From Aquatica leii (Eukaryota > Arthropoda > Insecta > Coleoptera > Lampyridae): DNA of 64,000 nt. Positions 1 to 12,593 of the stretch are shown piece after piece (within the stretch, counting starts at the first letter, position 1; each line of letters starts with the position of its first letter). Location: contig CM069432.1 of the NCBI GenBank assembly GCA_035610365.1, forward strand, positions 259,157,177-259,221,176, given 5' to 3'. Under the pieces are notes generated by a model. The model was not told the DNA's origin, ran no database searches, and saw only the letters and a program-made list of their open reading frames with translations. Both the position numbers and the translations under genes were made by a program.

Positions 1-379
1 GTGTTGTTGGAGGCGTTTGGTAAACTTTACTATTTATAAAATGCCACAAAAAATCGCATTTTGTCAAATCTCTAGATTTAAAAGACCAAGGTACAGGTCT
101 GTTCAATGCATTTGTTTGGAAAGTTTGCATCCAAAAACTGACGGTCTTGCCGAGCATTATGTGCTAGAGCTTGGTCTTGTTGTAACCACATCTGTCTCAG
201 TGTTGCCAAAGGTAAGTTCATCAATACAGAGCGGATAGTAAGGCAAGAAAAAATACAAAAAAAGGTGGCATAAAAGGCATATTAAACCTGCCAAAAAGGC
301 ATAAATATCTATTAAAATTTACAGTTTATTTTTTTGTTTTACAATGTTTATTAAGTGCTATTATTTTCCCAAGCACAAA
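1..379. other. unassigned flank
   Basis: AT-rich sequence with one short open stretch on the plus strand (17-238) that I do not recognise. It ends close to a GGTAAGT donor-like site at about 210, so a terminal piece of a spliced exon is possible, but nothing else supports a gene. Confidence 0.3.
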
Positions 380-1440
380 TCAAATATTTTTCAGTATTTT
401 GACCTAGAAGCTGTTGCCTTTTATAATTAAAATTATTTTTATAGAAGGAAAAAGTTCTTTCGACATCACAAGATGTTAGTGGAGCAAATTTTAATGTCGA
501 TGTTTCTGTTATTGTTATGATATTTTCTGTTAATGCTTCATGACCTCCCCTTTTTGAATTTCTGTCAGTTGTTTAAAGATGTCAAAACAAGGATTTTTTG
601 ATGTGACAGAATCCAATTTTTGATTAATATTTCTTCCTATAGTCCCTGGACATGCTCTTATAATTGCTCTTATTCATTCGAATGTAGCGAAAGATTCGGT
701 CATCGCGGTTTCGTTTTTTTAGCTTCTTTAATTCATCAGGAATGCCGGAAAAGTGTTTTTATAAAAACACCTTCGTCATTAAAAGCTTTTTGAGATTTAA
801 CAATTGCTGCAGAGGCCGTCTTGTCAAATAATTCAACCACCTGAAGCAAGACAATTCAATTAATGTATAAGACAATGTCAGATTATAGTATAAACTGTAC
901 CTCTTTAATTTTTTCAAAATGTGTGGCATAAAAAATGCAATCAGATAACCAAGTTCCCCATCTTGTTATGATAAAAAAAACTTACGTAAACAATCATCGA
1001 AAAATTTTCAACTTTTCCTGGTTCTAGTTCAGACAATTTACCAACTACAAACTACAAAATTTGCTATATATCGACCTCTGCAATCGGTTGTTTCATCAAC
1101 CGAAGTCCAAATGTAATGGTCCCCAATGTCATTCCTTATTGTCTGTATTTTCTATAAAAGGTGAACCAGCATTTTGAAAACTATTAATACTTTAATTAAA
1201 CTTCTTACCTATTGGTAACATATGTCTAAATAATTTTTTCTCAAAGTTGATTCATCTGGAACAACTTGTTCGGTGTATTTTTCGAGGAAATTGCGAAAAT
1301 TGATATTATCAAGTTTTTTAAGAGGAATTTGAGCCGACACCAATGCTTCGCACAAATCTAAAGCAAAAGCTGTTTTTGATGGGCCAGGTTTATTCTGTTG
1401 ATCTTCTATAACGTTTTTTAACAATAGTTGTTTCATAGTT
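380..1440 (-). mobile_element. hAT-type DNA transposon relic
   Basis: Decayed transposase read on the minus strand. The intact piece (1209-1436, 75 aa) resembles the N-terminal part of CGGBP1-like hAT transposases: a run on keeping a leading role for DLCEAL, then NFLEKYTEQ, then [11 protein letters not shown]. Further left the frames give SVDETTDCRGRYIANF near 1040-1140, the characteristic hAT block with its DETTD motif, and the weak remains of the C-terminal dimerisation region near 400-560. Many stops and shifts separate these blocks, so it is dead. The family assignment rests on these motif blocks; terminal repeats were not found. Confidence 0.65.
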
Positions 1441-2139
1441 TTTTAAATATTTTTTAAATGTTAACCACTACCCAAGTGACAAAAAAGGTTTTCCCCGTTG
1501 GTTGTTAAATTATTGTCCAATTTACTTCACTAGTAATAATTTTCAAATTTTGATTGTTTATTAGGTGGCAATTTTTAAAACTTACTCACAGCACAACAGC
1601 AATAGACTATCACAGTGTGAAAATATCACAGGTAGTTATAACAAACAAAGAATATTTTAGTCATGTGTTTCAGTCATTAAAGGAATCCCACCGGACAGAA
1701 TTAAAATTATCTGTATTTGTTTGCTTTACTTAGGTACTGAATAGACCTATAAAATATGATTCATTCCGAAATCCTTCCGGTTTTGTAAATAGTGTTCTGT
1801 TAAGCCTGTCATTGTACATAATCCTAGTATAAATTCTTACAATAGTTTTTCTCTATAAACGGCTTTTGTATCTAATGTTTTCTGGAAACCATTGTTTAAC
1901 AAAACATGAAAATCACTGTTTACTGTTTACACAAACTTTTCAAAATTTATATGTAAAAAAGCAATATAAAATAACACTCTTTAAAAAGGTAAAAAAGACT
2001 AAAAGTTACACAAAAAGGCAAAATAGGCAGGCTCCAGGCATTTGCCTGATTGTCCGCTCTTTATTCATCAACAATTTATTGCCCAAGAATTGCAAATATC
2101 TCTGTCCAGTAAAATGATCATACAAGAAGAAAGAGTACC
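1441..2139. other. unassigned AT-rich spacer
   Basis: Short open stretches only (for example 1866-2117, plus). No protein family, RNA gene or terminal repeat was recognised. Confidence 0.4.
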
Positions 2140-2510
2140 CTAAATATCAGCCCAAACATTTAAGGACCAACGGTGTTGTTGATCCGTTGTTTGGTAGAAA
2201 TGAGGGTATTCATTAGAGTAGTAATTGAAGTTATGTAGATTTACGAATACATTTTGAAGAAATGTTAACTCGTTGAAGAACATAACGGTTTGGATGAAGA
2301 ATTGCTCTTCGGTAAATTTTTCATGAGCCCATTGACAAAAAACATTTCTGCTTTCGAAATCATCTTCCCCGGATGTGAATGCACATGATACGAATATTTT
2401 GTGCACAGATGGTTTTGAAATGTTCCACATGTTGCTAATTTTTTGTACTTTGAATTCTCTACAACTGCATCCAAAACTTAAAATTCGTGATCTTCAATAA
2501 CAACGCACTG
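2140..2510 (-). mobile_element. Tc1/mariner-type (DUF4817/DDE_3) transposase fragment
   Basis: Minus-strand fragment. Residues of the 2140-2430 reading frame show a helix-turn-helix-like start, then FESRNVFCQWAHEKF, FFNELTF in the place of the usual FTDE.TF block, a N.HN..Y.S.E.PH block, and a closing HRWSLNVWADI that corresponds to the conserved RWS.NVW.GI of this insect transposase family. The first catalytic aspartate position appears as N in FFNELTF, and the rest of the catalytic core is missing, so it is a truncated, inactive relic. Similar relics lie at 5395-5990 (plus) and 15830-16100 (minus). Confidence 0.6.
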
Positions 2511-3110
2511 TTATAAACTTTCTTGTACTTGCCCGCTATTTAGAAATTTTTCCAACAACCTTTTAAACAATAAAAAACGTGATTAAGAACATAACAAAAC
2601 AAACAATCATAACTTTTTCTTAATAAAATGGCATCTCAAAACAAGCGATAATCGCTAAACAATACGCAAAGCCAACTTGATTTTATCTTAAAAATGTGAA
2701 AATTGTCAACGCTAATAGAAAGTTTGAAATATTTGAAAAACTAGCAGGAGTAGACAAAAATGCTTAACATGAAATCGAAAGAAAATAAAATTCTGCATTA
2801 GTTGGTGTTAAAAATTACTGGTCATTCCATTTGAAAAAATCAAGATATCCATGTTTGAAAATTCTTAAGTTTAACGGTTCATATCACATAATTACGGCAC
2901 GTTACAAAATAAAATTTATCATTCAAAAGACGCCTCTTTTTGTGTTTAATGTAATTTTTTAAACCGAAACTTCCTAAATGATTGAGTTTCAAAAATATAA
3001 AGAAATTTTTAGGGAAATGTTAAATTATGCTCAAACAGTACATCTTAGAACCAAAGTATTCTCCAGAAAAGTACATAAAAATTTAACAAAAAATTCAAAA
3101 ATATGATAAT

Positions 3111-3290
3111 ATACAGAGTGTTCTATTTAAAATATTGTTTTCCGGTATAACCAAAAGTCTGCCATCTACGTAAATAATTTTAAAATGCGTCTCTTATAAA
3201 TCTAGATACAGTTGTGCAGAATATTTTTTTGAGTTTTTAGCGAAAATGAAGTTATAGAGAAAATACGCTGCCATGAGACACCCGGTATAT
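3111..3290. mobile_element. MITE-like element with imperfect inverted ends
   Basis: About 180 bp bounded by TATACAGAGTGTTCTAT on the left and the inverse of TATACCGGGTGTCTCAT on the right. The ends match at roughly two thirds of positions, lie next to TA dinucleotides, and enclose no coding sequence. The end sequence resembles ends commonly seen on Tc1/mariner-type elements of the DUF4817 group, so a non-autonomous derivative is likely. Confidence 0.45.
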
Positions 3291-5394
3291 AACAAAAACT
3301 TTTTAAACGTTTGGTCAAATTAGATAAAAGAATTACTAAAATTTATCTTTATTGTTAGCAATATTCTAGTCAGCTCTGATTGAAGATTATAATCTCTCTG
3401 TCAGTCACATAAGAACCACGAAAATATTCTGTTTTGGTATTTGGCGAGACATTCCATGTTTTGTGAAGTGAACGCTTTTATACAAAATCTGTACTAATAC
3501 CTTCCCGCTCATGCCAGTGAAGATACAAAAAATCTTATCGAATGTGGTCAATCAATAATTCATAGTAAAATTCGAATTTTTCTTGTCGATGTATAGTTAA
3601 AGGCTGTGACAAGAGCGAGAGTATATGCCTCAGATGTTCTCAAATTGATCTAGAACCACCTTTGACAAAAGTCATTCAATTAATCTTTGTATTGATTGGC
3701 AATTTTTACCAATCTTTGAATTATTTTTTTTACAGCGAGATAGCACGCCATTTTAATAACTTTATTCTTGTTAAATCGTAGCAAAATTTAATGGTAAAGA
3801 GAATCTAATTTCTTTTTCTAAATTTAGAGTGAACATTTAGCAATTGTTGTAGTGCCTTAATGGTAACATTGTCGATACCAGTAATATTTTTTGAGGTATC
3901 AGCGGAGTGAAGTAGAAACTGGCATACCAAAAAGTGCGGCAATATACTTTAGCTTTCATATTTGTTACTGTTAGAATATAACCTGTCTCTCTCACCGACA
4001 TCTTTTTTGACTTGATCTACGTTCCACACATAATCTCACGCTTGGAAACATTTTTAGAACTGCTTTTTATCTACGGCTTTCCAAACTTTTTATACTAAAA
4101 CTATAAAACTTTTTCTATGGAAATTTATATGTCAAAGCAAAATTTGTAGAACATTGTGTAATTGAAATTTCTATCGAGTTAATACTTTTTATTAAAATTT
4201 AAAAAAATTCTTTAGAATAGACATAACTGGTAGTTCTTATATAGGGTGAATCTGAAAAACGACTACAAACTAAAGGAGTAGTTTTTTTTCGCGTTAAATG
4301 AATATTTTCCTTTTAAAGATTTGGTCTAAAGTAACCTAATTTTTAAATATTCCTAATTCAAATTTTTAAGCCGGCCCTGACTGTCTAAACAAATCGAAAT
4401 TTTTTGTTGATTGTAGTTATGCGGTAAATGATAGGTGTAATAATATAAAATCCGTCAAACGTATTGTGTTAATTATTGTTTTTTTAAATTTTCCATCATC
4501 TACAAAATCAATTGTTAGTAAAATAATTAGAGGAGGTAGTAACATTTATTTCTTAGCATTATGACTTAGCTTAACACAATGTACTTTGTGTACACGATCA
4601 TGTTTATTTTTGGTTGTAACCAAAACAAGATTTCTGAGAATTAAATGCAAAATTCGGCTTTACTGATTTATTTCTGTCTCGATTTTTTAACTGATTTCTT
4701 TAATTGATGCTTAAGTAATTCGTGTTAACGTACTCGTACTTCATTATATTTAATTTAATTTTTTTTATCATGTACAACAGTGATACCGTTTTAATGTACC
4801 ATGAGTGTAATTATAACTTCCACATCACAAGTAGATCGTGAGTTGAGCCATATCCTAATAGACAATTGCCTTCAATAAACTTTATTTCCTACCTACGAAG
4901 GCTGTGGTCGAGAAAGACTACCTTACGTATTAGTAACGGAAAAGAATTAATCTTTTCAATAAAATCGAAACTTTCATATCTGCTTTTCTTCAATGTATGT
5001 GCAGATTAGGGTGGTCCTTATTTAGGGTTTGTCCGAATTTTTTTTCACGATAGTCCTAAATCGGTTCTAAATCTATTAAAAAAAATTCGTGCCAAGTTAT
5101 AGCTCTTAATTTTAATTTTAACCCGACCCCCCCGACAGCCAAAGTTTTAAATTGAAATAACACGGAAAAAGTTCTGTTGATTTTTTGAATTTTTTTTTTC
5201 ATCATGAAATAATGAACAGATAATGTCGTCCAATAACAATTCTTATAGCAAATTTAACGCTCTACAAAAAAGGTCTCTTATGATTTTTTGCTAACTCTAA
5301 CAGTTTCTGAGTTATTTAAGGTCATAGTTGAAGCTTAAGTCAATTTTACGATTTTTCTATTTCTACCGTCGTTTAATGTGTCCCATAGTACGCT
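3291..5394. other. unassigned non-coding stretch
   Basis: AT-rich, no convincing gene. From about 5005 the sequence opens with GGGTGGTCCTTATTTAGGG and continues to the transposase fragment at 5395; this may be the non-coding end of that element or a separate repeat, and I could not decide. Confidence 0.35.
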
Positions 5395-5990
5395 TTGTGA
5401 GTGGTTGCAGCAACAAGAAACTGTTGGCCCTGACTTTAGTACCAAAATATTATTTTCAGATGAGTGTTGTTTTACACGAAATGGAGTGCTGAATTTTCAC
5501 AACACCAATGTTTGGAATGAAGAAAATCCTCATGAAATTTAATAAAGTAAAGTTTTCTATTAATGTTTGGCCGGGTATTTTAAGAAATAGTTTAATTGGA
5601 GCATTTATTTTACCAGAAAGACTTACAAGCGACTTGTACTTGTACAAGAAACTTTTTCGCAAGGCTTTGATGACTTACCCCTTGAAGTTCGCAGAACAAT
5701 GTGGTATATCCACGATAGAGCTCCTCCGCAAGTCTCCCTGTTTGCGATTTTTCAAATATAATTTTTACGAATCGTTGGATTGAAAGAAACGGCACTAGAC
5801 GCTGGTCAGTCCGTAAGCCAGATATTAGCTCTTTAGACTTTTTCCTTAAGCTATGTGAAAGCTGAAGTATACAAAACCTCCGTAAATAATAAACAAGAGC
5901 TGCAAAATCGAATTACACAGAATGTGCAATTATTTACGCGAGTAACGAACAATTTTCTGCGACGTTTAGACGTTTGTCTTTTATAAAAAG
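5395..5990 (+). mobile_element. Tc1/mariner-type (DUF4817/DDE_3) transposase relic
   Basis: Plus-strand transposase remains in shifting frames. Visible blocks in order: WLQQQETVGPDF, KILFSDECCFTRNGV with the first catalytic D, FHNTNVWNEENPH, then NVWPGIL and IGAFILPERL (within 5508-5783), then LEVRRTMW followed by a block matching the usual .QHDGAPPH (here HDRAPPQ), and a C-terminal YVKAEVY...VNNKQELQNRI run. Order and spacing match this insect family. Several frame changes and stops show it is inactive. It is a plus-oriented relative of the fragment at 2140-2510. Confidence 0.65.
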
Positions 5991-6341
5991 GAGGAGGTAT
6001 TATCTAGTGTGCTTAAAAAGAATGTGCAGAATAGCAACTTCATTTAACACAGTAATTTAACTACGCGTTAACTGATAACATTATTGTGCATTTTTTTATT
6101 TTAGGTGTCCAAAGGAGGAATTTGCACTTCTTAGAATAGTTTATTTTTATTCGTGGTGTCAACAACCTAAGGAGACTACAGGTCCGTAATTTTCGGTTTA
6201 TTTTCCTAAAAATTTCGTTTTTTTTTAAATATTTTAATGGAATTTTTATTTTGACATTTTCTGCTTATATTTATGCTTTAATTTCACCTGTTAAAATAAC
6301 TCGTTAATCGAATACATCCTGTATAAATAAAACATAATCGC

Positions 6342-6961
6342 GGTACAGTGTACGCCGCTTAATAGAATCACATTGGGAATGATAACAGAATTTGATATAA
6401 AAAAAGTCAAAATAAATGTTCTAATAAAATATTAAAAAAAAAACAAAATTTTGTGCCAAATAAATTGAAAGTTACATACCTGTTGCATTAAATAGTTGAC
6501 ACTGTGAATAAATCAAAATAAAAAACAACGTTATGATGTTTAATTCTCTGTTCTAAAAACTACACGTTTCTTCTCAGTAATTTGCTGACATTCAAAATAA
6601 AAATATAAATACAGAATAATTTTATAACATATCAAGTACTTAAACTTTGTTGTTATTCTAAGAATTGTACATTCTCCCCATATATATTGAAAATTTCTAC
6701 AATATAGATCATGGTTCATAGATTAACTCGTACGTAGCTCCGTTTCTACGAGATAGCGTTTAGCCTAAGATTTATTAGTTATTGTTCATGTATAGAAATC
6801 AAACCTGAGAAGAAAATTAATAACATAAACCGAAGCTATGATTACTATAAATGATGTTTTTTCTATGTAGTAGCATACGTTGGGCCCGTTCTTTAAAAAA
6901 GTGATATTACCCGACTGATAACATTATTCGTGATTTCAATAAACGGCGTGCAGTGTATAAG
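6342..6961. mobile_element. TA-flanked MITE with about 43-bp terminal inverted repeats
   Basis: Left end at 6344 reads CAGTGTACGCCGCTTA and continues to GATAAC near 6386; the right end (about 6916-6959) is its inverse, ending GGCGTGCAGTG. TA dinucleotides flank both ends, as expected for a pogo/Tc1-type target duplication. The roughly 615-bp interior has no coding capacity. A related end with the same internal order of words lies at 11631-11760. Confidence 0.6.
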
Positions 6962-6984
6962 GAATATGAATATTTCGGTGTACA

Positions 6985-7035
6985 TCATCATCAGTGACGG
7001 CTTCTCCATTAAGTCATTTGGTCAATGACTCTTCA
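6985..7035. repeat. dispersed repeat, inverted match to 43345-43400
   Basis: The stretch holding TCATTTGGTCAATGACTC is matched in inverse orientation near 43351-43395 (GGTCATTGACCAAATGACC, then GAGAAGCCG). The match covers about 45 bp on each side of the shared core, so both are copies of one interspersed repeat. Confidence 0.5.
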
Positions 7036-9066
7036 AAGATATGCTAAAAATTATTATTAATTTACAATTTACATTCAAAAACTAGGAAACTTGCCCGAGA
7101 GTCATGAAGAGTTGAATGTGTTTATAATTTTAATATTAAAATGACCCTCTTTCCGAATTGACTTCAATAAAAAATCCAAAAACTCCTAGAAATCAAATAA
7201 ATCTAACAATATTTTGCGTTATAACACGATTCCACGCATTAAAATCTCTTTGTAAATCATGGATTTTCAGAGGTCTTATTACCATATTACTGTTAGACGT
7301 TGGATTTTTAAACACATTTTCAAGTTGATTCTATGAAACTAGGGTTAATTCACTGTTAATAGACTGGTTATGAAAATATGCACTCTTAGATTTACAAAAC
7401 TCGTTTTAAAGTTACAAATTAAGAAGGTGCGAAGTATTTTTAATTTATTTCGATGTTCTGTTACCAGAATAGTTTTTAGTCAGTCTGGCATGACGATTTC
7501 TTTAGTGACTTACCGACCTTGGCGACCTTATAGCAAATTCATTCAATTCAAAGTAAAGAAGAGAGACATTTTTAAAGTAATAGTAAAATCAATTGTTAAA
7601 CAACAAACAAAATACATAAAAACAAGACTAGTCTATTCTAAACATATTTTTTTTAATAAACTAATACGCTTGAACCACTAGTATCAATAAATTTTTTTAG
7701 AGATTATTATTGTGTAAATCCTAGCGATGAGTTACTAAAAAATCCATTAAAGTGCAATATAAAAAATTCCAAAATAAAAACGAATCCTAGTAAAAATAAA
7801 ACTTCTTATCTAAGAAAATAGAGTAAACATTTGCGAACGCTGAGGTACGTTTAATATTTATCTGATAAGACAAGTAAAGAACTTTTCGAGTGCAAATGTT
7901 TCGATACATAAAAATCTAAAAAGAGAATTTGTTTGATTTTGTCACTTACATTAAATAAAAACGAGATACAGTTATATATTCTTAACGAATCTAAATTTAT
8001 TTGGTAAATAATTGAAGAATTTTCCATTTTCTGATTAGTACCAATAATTGACTATGTTTAAATAGTAAATTAGAGTGTAATAATTAAATCGTTAGTTGTA
8101 GAGTAATGTTTGCTTTCTTATTTGTAACGATTGTCACAGTTTTAATTGCGTAGTGTACACTACTCTCGTTTTTATGTGAATTGCGTTGTTTACATGCAAC
8201 ACCCGTGCTCTAATAGATTATATAATTGATTGTCAGATAACAACGTCTGTTTTGATGATGTAACCGAAGTTGAAAGCGTTTCGGACATTTATAAATGAGA
8301 CTTCATCAAGGCAAGTATAGAGAAATTGAGAAAATTTTTAAACGCAACTTTGGACTACGAAAAAAAACAATCCCTACAAAATTAGGCGGCACGCTGTCTT
8401 GCTGATACCATTATCGTGTTGTTTGTTATATATAAACGCTAAAATTCTTTATCCGCTTAAACTAAATTTATAATAAAATATTTATTTGTGAACACTGAAG
8501 ATTTTTGCGTGTAACAATTCCAATACACCACACCGTACTAAGATATATTCTATAATAATTTCCTAAAATTTTATTAACTTACATAAAAATTAAGTATTTT
8601 ACAAGAAATTTAAAAATAAAAAATTAGATGTTTTATATACATTTTCACTGTTAAGTGTAAAAGTTTCTGCAAGCTTTGTGGTTTCGGATGAGAATGTGGC
8701 ATGTTCTAAACCTTTCCGTGAAAGATCGGTTCTGAATTAGTACAATAAAGAAATAATGTCAGTCTTGGTTGAAGACCTAATCAAAAGTGCTGAGTAGATT
8801 AGGTGAATTTCAGAAGTTATGAAAACATCAGGATATAGGGTATAATGTGATTTATTTTCTTTACGTTATTCAGCGTATAAGCTCTGATGCCTTGTAGTAG
8901 CTTTTAGAGAATGTTTGAAATTTTGTTTATATCCCCTAATCTAAAATTTCCCAAAAACTGACCAACAATTTAAGACATGCGCAAATGCAACTCACGCGTG
9001 TAATGTGGGTTGCCTAAATTACCCCAAAATTAATACGTCTATTTTTACTCATACCAAAAAGTATAT
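7036..9066. other. unassigned AT-rich region
   Basis: The longest open stretch (7370-7681, 103 aa, plus) is low in complexity, basic and without a recognised domain. No transposon protein, RNA gene or clear repeat was seen. Confidence 0.4.
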
Positions 9067-11409
9067 TGTAACAGATTTTAAAACTAATTTATTTAAAAAT
9101 AATTATTTACACGTTATTTAGATACGATTATTATAAGCTAATTTTTAATAAACTTACACTACTAAAACGTAACGATATTTAAGAAAAACAACTTACAACT
9201 CGTACAAGTAATTTATATATGATTATCACTCGATATTTATCAACACTGTCTGCAGATAAGTCGCACTTTGGTTTATCTAAATTTTCAGTAGCACGCGCGT
9301 TAACTTATTTATTTAGACTGACAATTCTGAACCGGCAGAAAAGCCTCTTCAGCAAAACGTTTTCGAGTATAGCTGCTTCTTGATTGCGTATGGCGTACAC
9401 CAAGATGTATTTAATTTCCAAATCGGATTCTGGAAACAACCCTGCGATGTCAATCGCTACGCTCTCTCTAAAGAGCTTCCCACGTTATATTGTTTCTTCC
9501 GTGCTTTGCGCTGAACCATTTTCAGACCATGCGTCCTCTTTGCAGTTCACCCAATAGACGTCTTGTTCACGCCAAAGATGCTGCAACACCTCTGACACTC
9601 GGCTCTTCGGAGTGTCCTCGCCATCTAGAGATCGCTTAAGAAAATCATCTTGCAGTCTCAAAGAGTCTCACGGCGCCCAGTATGCTTTGATGCTTCTGCC
9701 CAAAGCACTCACTTCATCAGGTTTAATCGTCGGCCGTTTGCTTTTCAGTTTAGGATTAATCTTATTTCAAGATCGTTTTCCTGTTTGCGACGCAACTGCT
9801 TAGGTTCCCACTCATCATCAATTATAGCAGTTCTTCAAAGACATATGATTTTTTCAAGTCGCGAACAATGGCCAATCTGCCTGACATCGTCTTCTGGACA
9901 AAGCATCGGCGATGATCCATGAATAACTCTTCGCTCATGGCGTTTTCTTCACCGTGACAATTCATTTAGTTCATTCTTTCTTCAAGCAGTTTCATTCTGT
10001 CTCCTACTTCTTCTATTTTGTCATTCATTGTCTGTTGTCCGTTTTCTAAAGCATCGCAGATTTCTTTTCTTAAATTTAACATGTCTACTTGAGTTTTCCC
10101 TTGAACGGTTTTAATCTGGTTTTCGATAGTAGCCTGTATTTGTTCTTAGATAGTTTTTATTTGATTTTCTGTTTTAACGAATTTTTAAAATTAATTTATT
10201 TATAAACTAATTATTTACAACGATTTAATTTAACTATTTTTAACTAACACTAATTAAGAAAAACAACCTACATTAATTTATATATTACTATCACTCGGTA
10301 TTTACTTTCCGCGCTTTTTACATATCTAAAACTAGTCTTTGTTTATGTTTACAACACGTTCACAGCGTTATATTACAAAGTCTTCTTACCTCCGACTAGA
10401 TTCGAAAAACTGACCTCAGCTTCATTTGAATACTTTTGATATATTTCTGTTATTAGTCCCGAGAATTTTCCACATCTTTTATTGTCTCGAAGTTGACAAT
10501 TACTTTGATAACTATGATCGTTCGTATTTCTTCCATTTTTTTAAGAACTTCTGAAGTTTGTGATTCCAATTTTCTGTGGATTTTCATAAAATGTTTCATC
10601 CATTTTCTGAGAATTTTTGCAACAATTTACTTCCATTTTTCAAAATTTTTTGACAATTCTCATCCATTTTCTAATAAGGTTACCAAAATCCATTACTTCG
10701 GGAACTTCAAACAAATACGAATCGAAGTCTGTTTTTTCCAAATTTTCACGAAGCCTTTGTTATAACACAATTTTAGTACCACTTGTTTCTAGGTCACGTT
10801 TTTCTAGTTTTTCATGCTATTGTTCGTTCACTTATTATTTTTAGTACTAAGTTTTAATTCATTATTGTTAAATGCCTAAAGTTTTATTCAACTGCAACAA
10901 ACTATCAATACAAACACACGCGAGCACGTATGAATCACTTGTTAATTTACACAATATCAAATTACTAAGCGTAAGATCGTCTTATACCTGACACCAATTT
11001 TAATACTAATTTATTTGCAACTAATTATTTACAAGTAATTTAGATAGGATTATTATAAACTAGTTTTTAATAAACTAACTAACACTACTAAAATGTAACG
11101 ATATTTAAGAGAAACAACTTACAAGTAATTTATATATGACGATCACTCGATGTTTATAAACACTGCCCGCAAATACGTCGCACTTTGGTTTATCAAAACC
11201 GGTATTTATTTTCACTAGCACGCGCGTTAACTTATTTATTTAGACCGACAATTTTTACGATTTCAGAGTTCTGACTAGACTAAACTAAGTTTCCTTCGGA
11301 CACCTTTTATATTTTCACTTTATATGCTTCGAGGACATTTTATTCGTTTTGGTAATCACCTCGAATCATCTTGAATGATCTCGAAGCTTCTATGCGTTTT
11401 ATACTGGTT
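9067..11409 (-). mobile_element. old Gypsy-type LTR retrotransposon relic, minus orientation
   Basis: LTR-like sequence lies at both ends (about 9067-9330 and about 10999-11409) and a third LTR-like piece sits inside (about 10180-10400). In minus orientation the interior shows a coiled-coil gag-like stretch (about 9960-10160 and 10590-10760) and a short integrase stretch with VAIDIAG and a SRVSEVLQHLW-type run (about 9340-9640). A primer-binding-like TTGGTGTCAGG (minus strand) adjoins the right LTR. Most of pol is absent. The element is heavily broken, with well over ten breaks and large losses, and its LTRs are strongly diverged, so it is old. Its LTRs resemble those at 43896-44636. Confidence 0.65.
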
Positions 11410-11628
11410 TCAAAAATAATCAAAAATTTTTTAGGAAACCATAAATCAGGACTGTCTTATATATTTGACCTAATGACCTATGGCATAATAGTTTAGATTT
11501 TTTACGTTAGACTAATAGAAAATTCATTTTCTTATCCTGTTTTATTACTTATAAGAAGATAACCGTAAGTCGTTTCTGCTTAATACTCGTGTCCAAGACG
11601 AATAAGAGAAAGTTTGTAACTGATCACC

Positions 11629-11765
11629 CATATACAGTGCACGCCGCTTATTGGAATGCCGGATAATGTCACTTTATTATAGAAGGACTGGACGTATGCT
11701 GTTTATGTTCAGGTTTGTTTCTATACGTGAACAATAACCTAAGTTTATTCGGTGTATTCAATTAA
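11629..11765. repeat. end fragment of the CAGTG...CGCCGC MITE family
   Basis: TACAGTGCACGCCGCTTA begins at about 11631 and is followed by the same words, in the same order, as the inverted right part of the 6342-6961 element (GGATAATGTCAC, GTTCAGGTTTG, CTATACGTGAACAATAA). The opposite end was not found; it may be truncated or interrupted by the foldback element at 11850. Confidence 0.5.
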
Positions 11766-11849
11766 AAAGAAAATTCTTTGTTTGTCAAAGGTCAAATGAT
11801 ACCGGACGACGTTTACATTTGTACTTGGATAAGCATTTATAATAAGTCA

Positions 11850-12335
11850 AGATAAAAAAATCCAAACAAACATTTATATTATCAACTGCAGCCGATTTAA
11901 TATAAATCTGTCGCACGTGCGAATTAAGTTTCGATGTCTGCGGTCATATTATCTTTGTCTGCGGTGGCATTTAACAGTTAAAATCGTGATCTTTAAAAGA
12001 ATGTGATTACAATGAGGTGATTGCATTTCAAAATAAATAAAAGCCATAATGTTTATTTTTTAACAAATGCAATATCGTTATGTACATCTCTTGTAATATG
12101 TTATTACATATTTATTTGTAGTTGTTTATTTATTGTTTTATGAATTTTGTGTAGTAATAAAAATTGTAAATACCAACCTGCTGCAATTTGCTTAACCTCT
12201 GTGTCGCCATAGATAAAAGCAAAGATAAAAGTAATAAGAGCAGCAGACATCAAATCGAATTAGCACGTGCGACCGATTTATGTTACATTAGCTGCAGTTG
12301 AAAATACAATGTTTGTTTTTCTTATCTTTATTTAG
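11850..12335. mobile_element. foldback MITE with about 90-bp inverted arms
   Basis: Left arm about 11850-11942 and right arm about 12243-12335 are imperfect inverse copies. Shared words include CAACTGCAGC, a centre of TCGCACGTGCGA (right arm reads GCACGTGCGACC), and GATGTCTGC. Similarity continues weakly beyond both arms. No coding sequence is enclosed. It ends about 260 bp from the dipeptidase stop codon, so it could lie within or just beyond that gene's 3' UTR. Confidence 0.6.
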
Positions 12336-12593
12336 TGGTAGTGTTTGCAAATAAACTGGACATCTCTCACTATCATAAATGAAAAACACTGTAAGCAGAA
12401 TTGATTTACGGCATAAGTATGTGTTCCTTTCTGTATATTGTGTATTCTACAAAAACTGTATAGTGGAATAAAAAAGAATAAATGAAAAATCAAAATATAA
12501 TGCCAATAAAATCATAACATTGATGTAATACAAAATTCTTCCAATAATAGTAATAATATTTGAGTATATAAAAATATGTGTATAAGAAAATAT

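Noticed and set aside
7370-7681. 103-codon plus-strand frame as a possible small host gene
   Set aside because: It is basic, rich in Lys, Phe and Ile, has no recognisable domain, and lies in an AT-rich region where frames of this length arise by chance.
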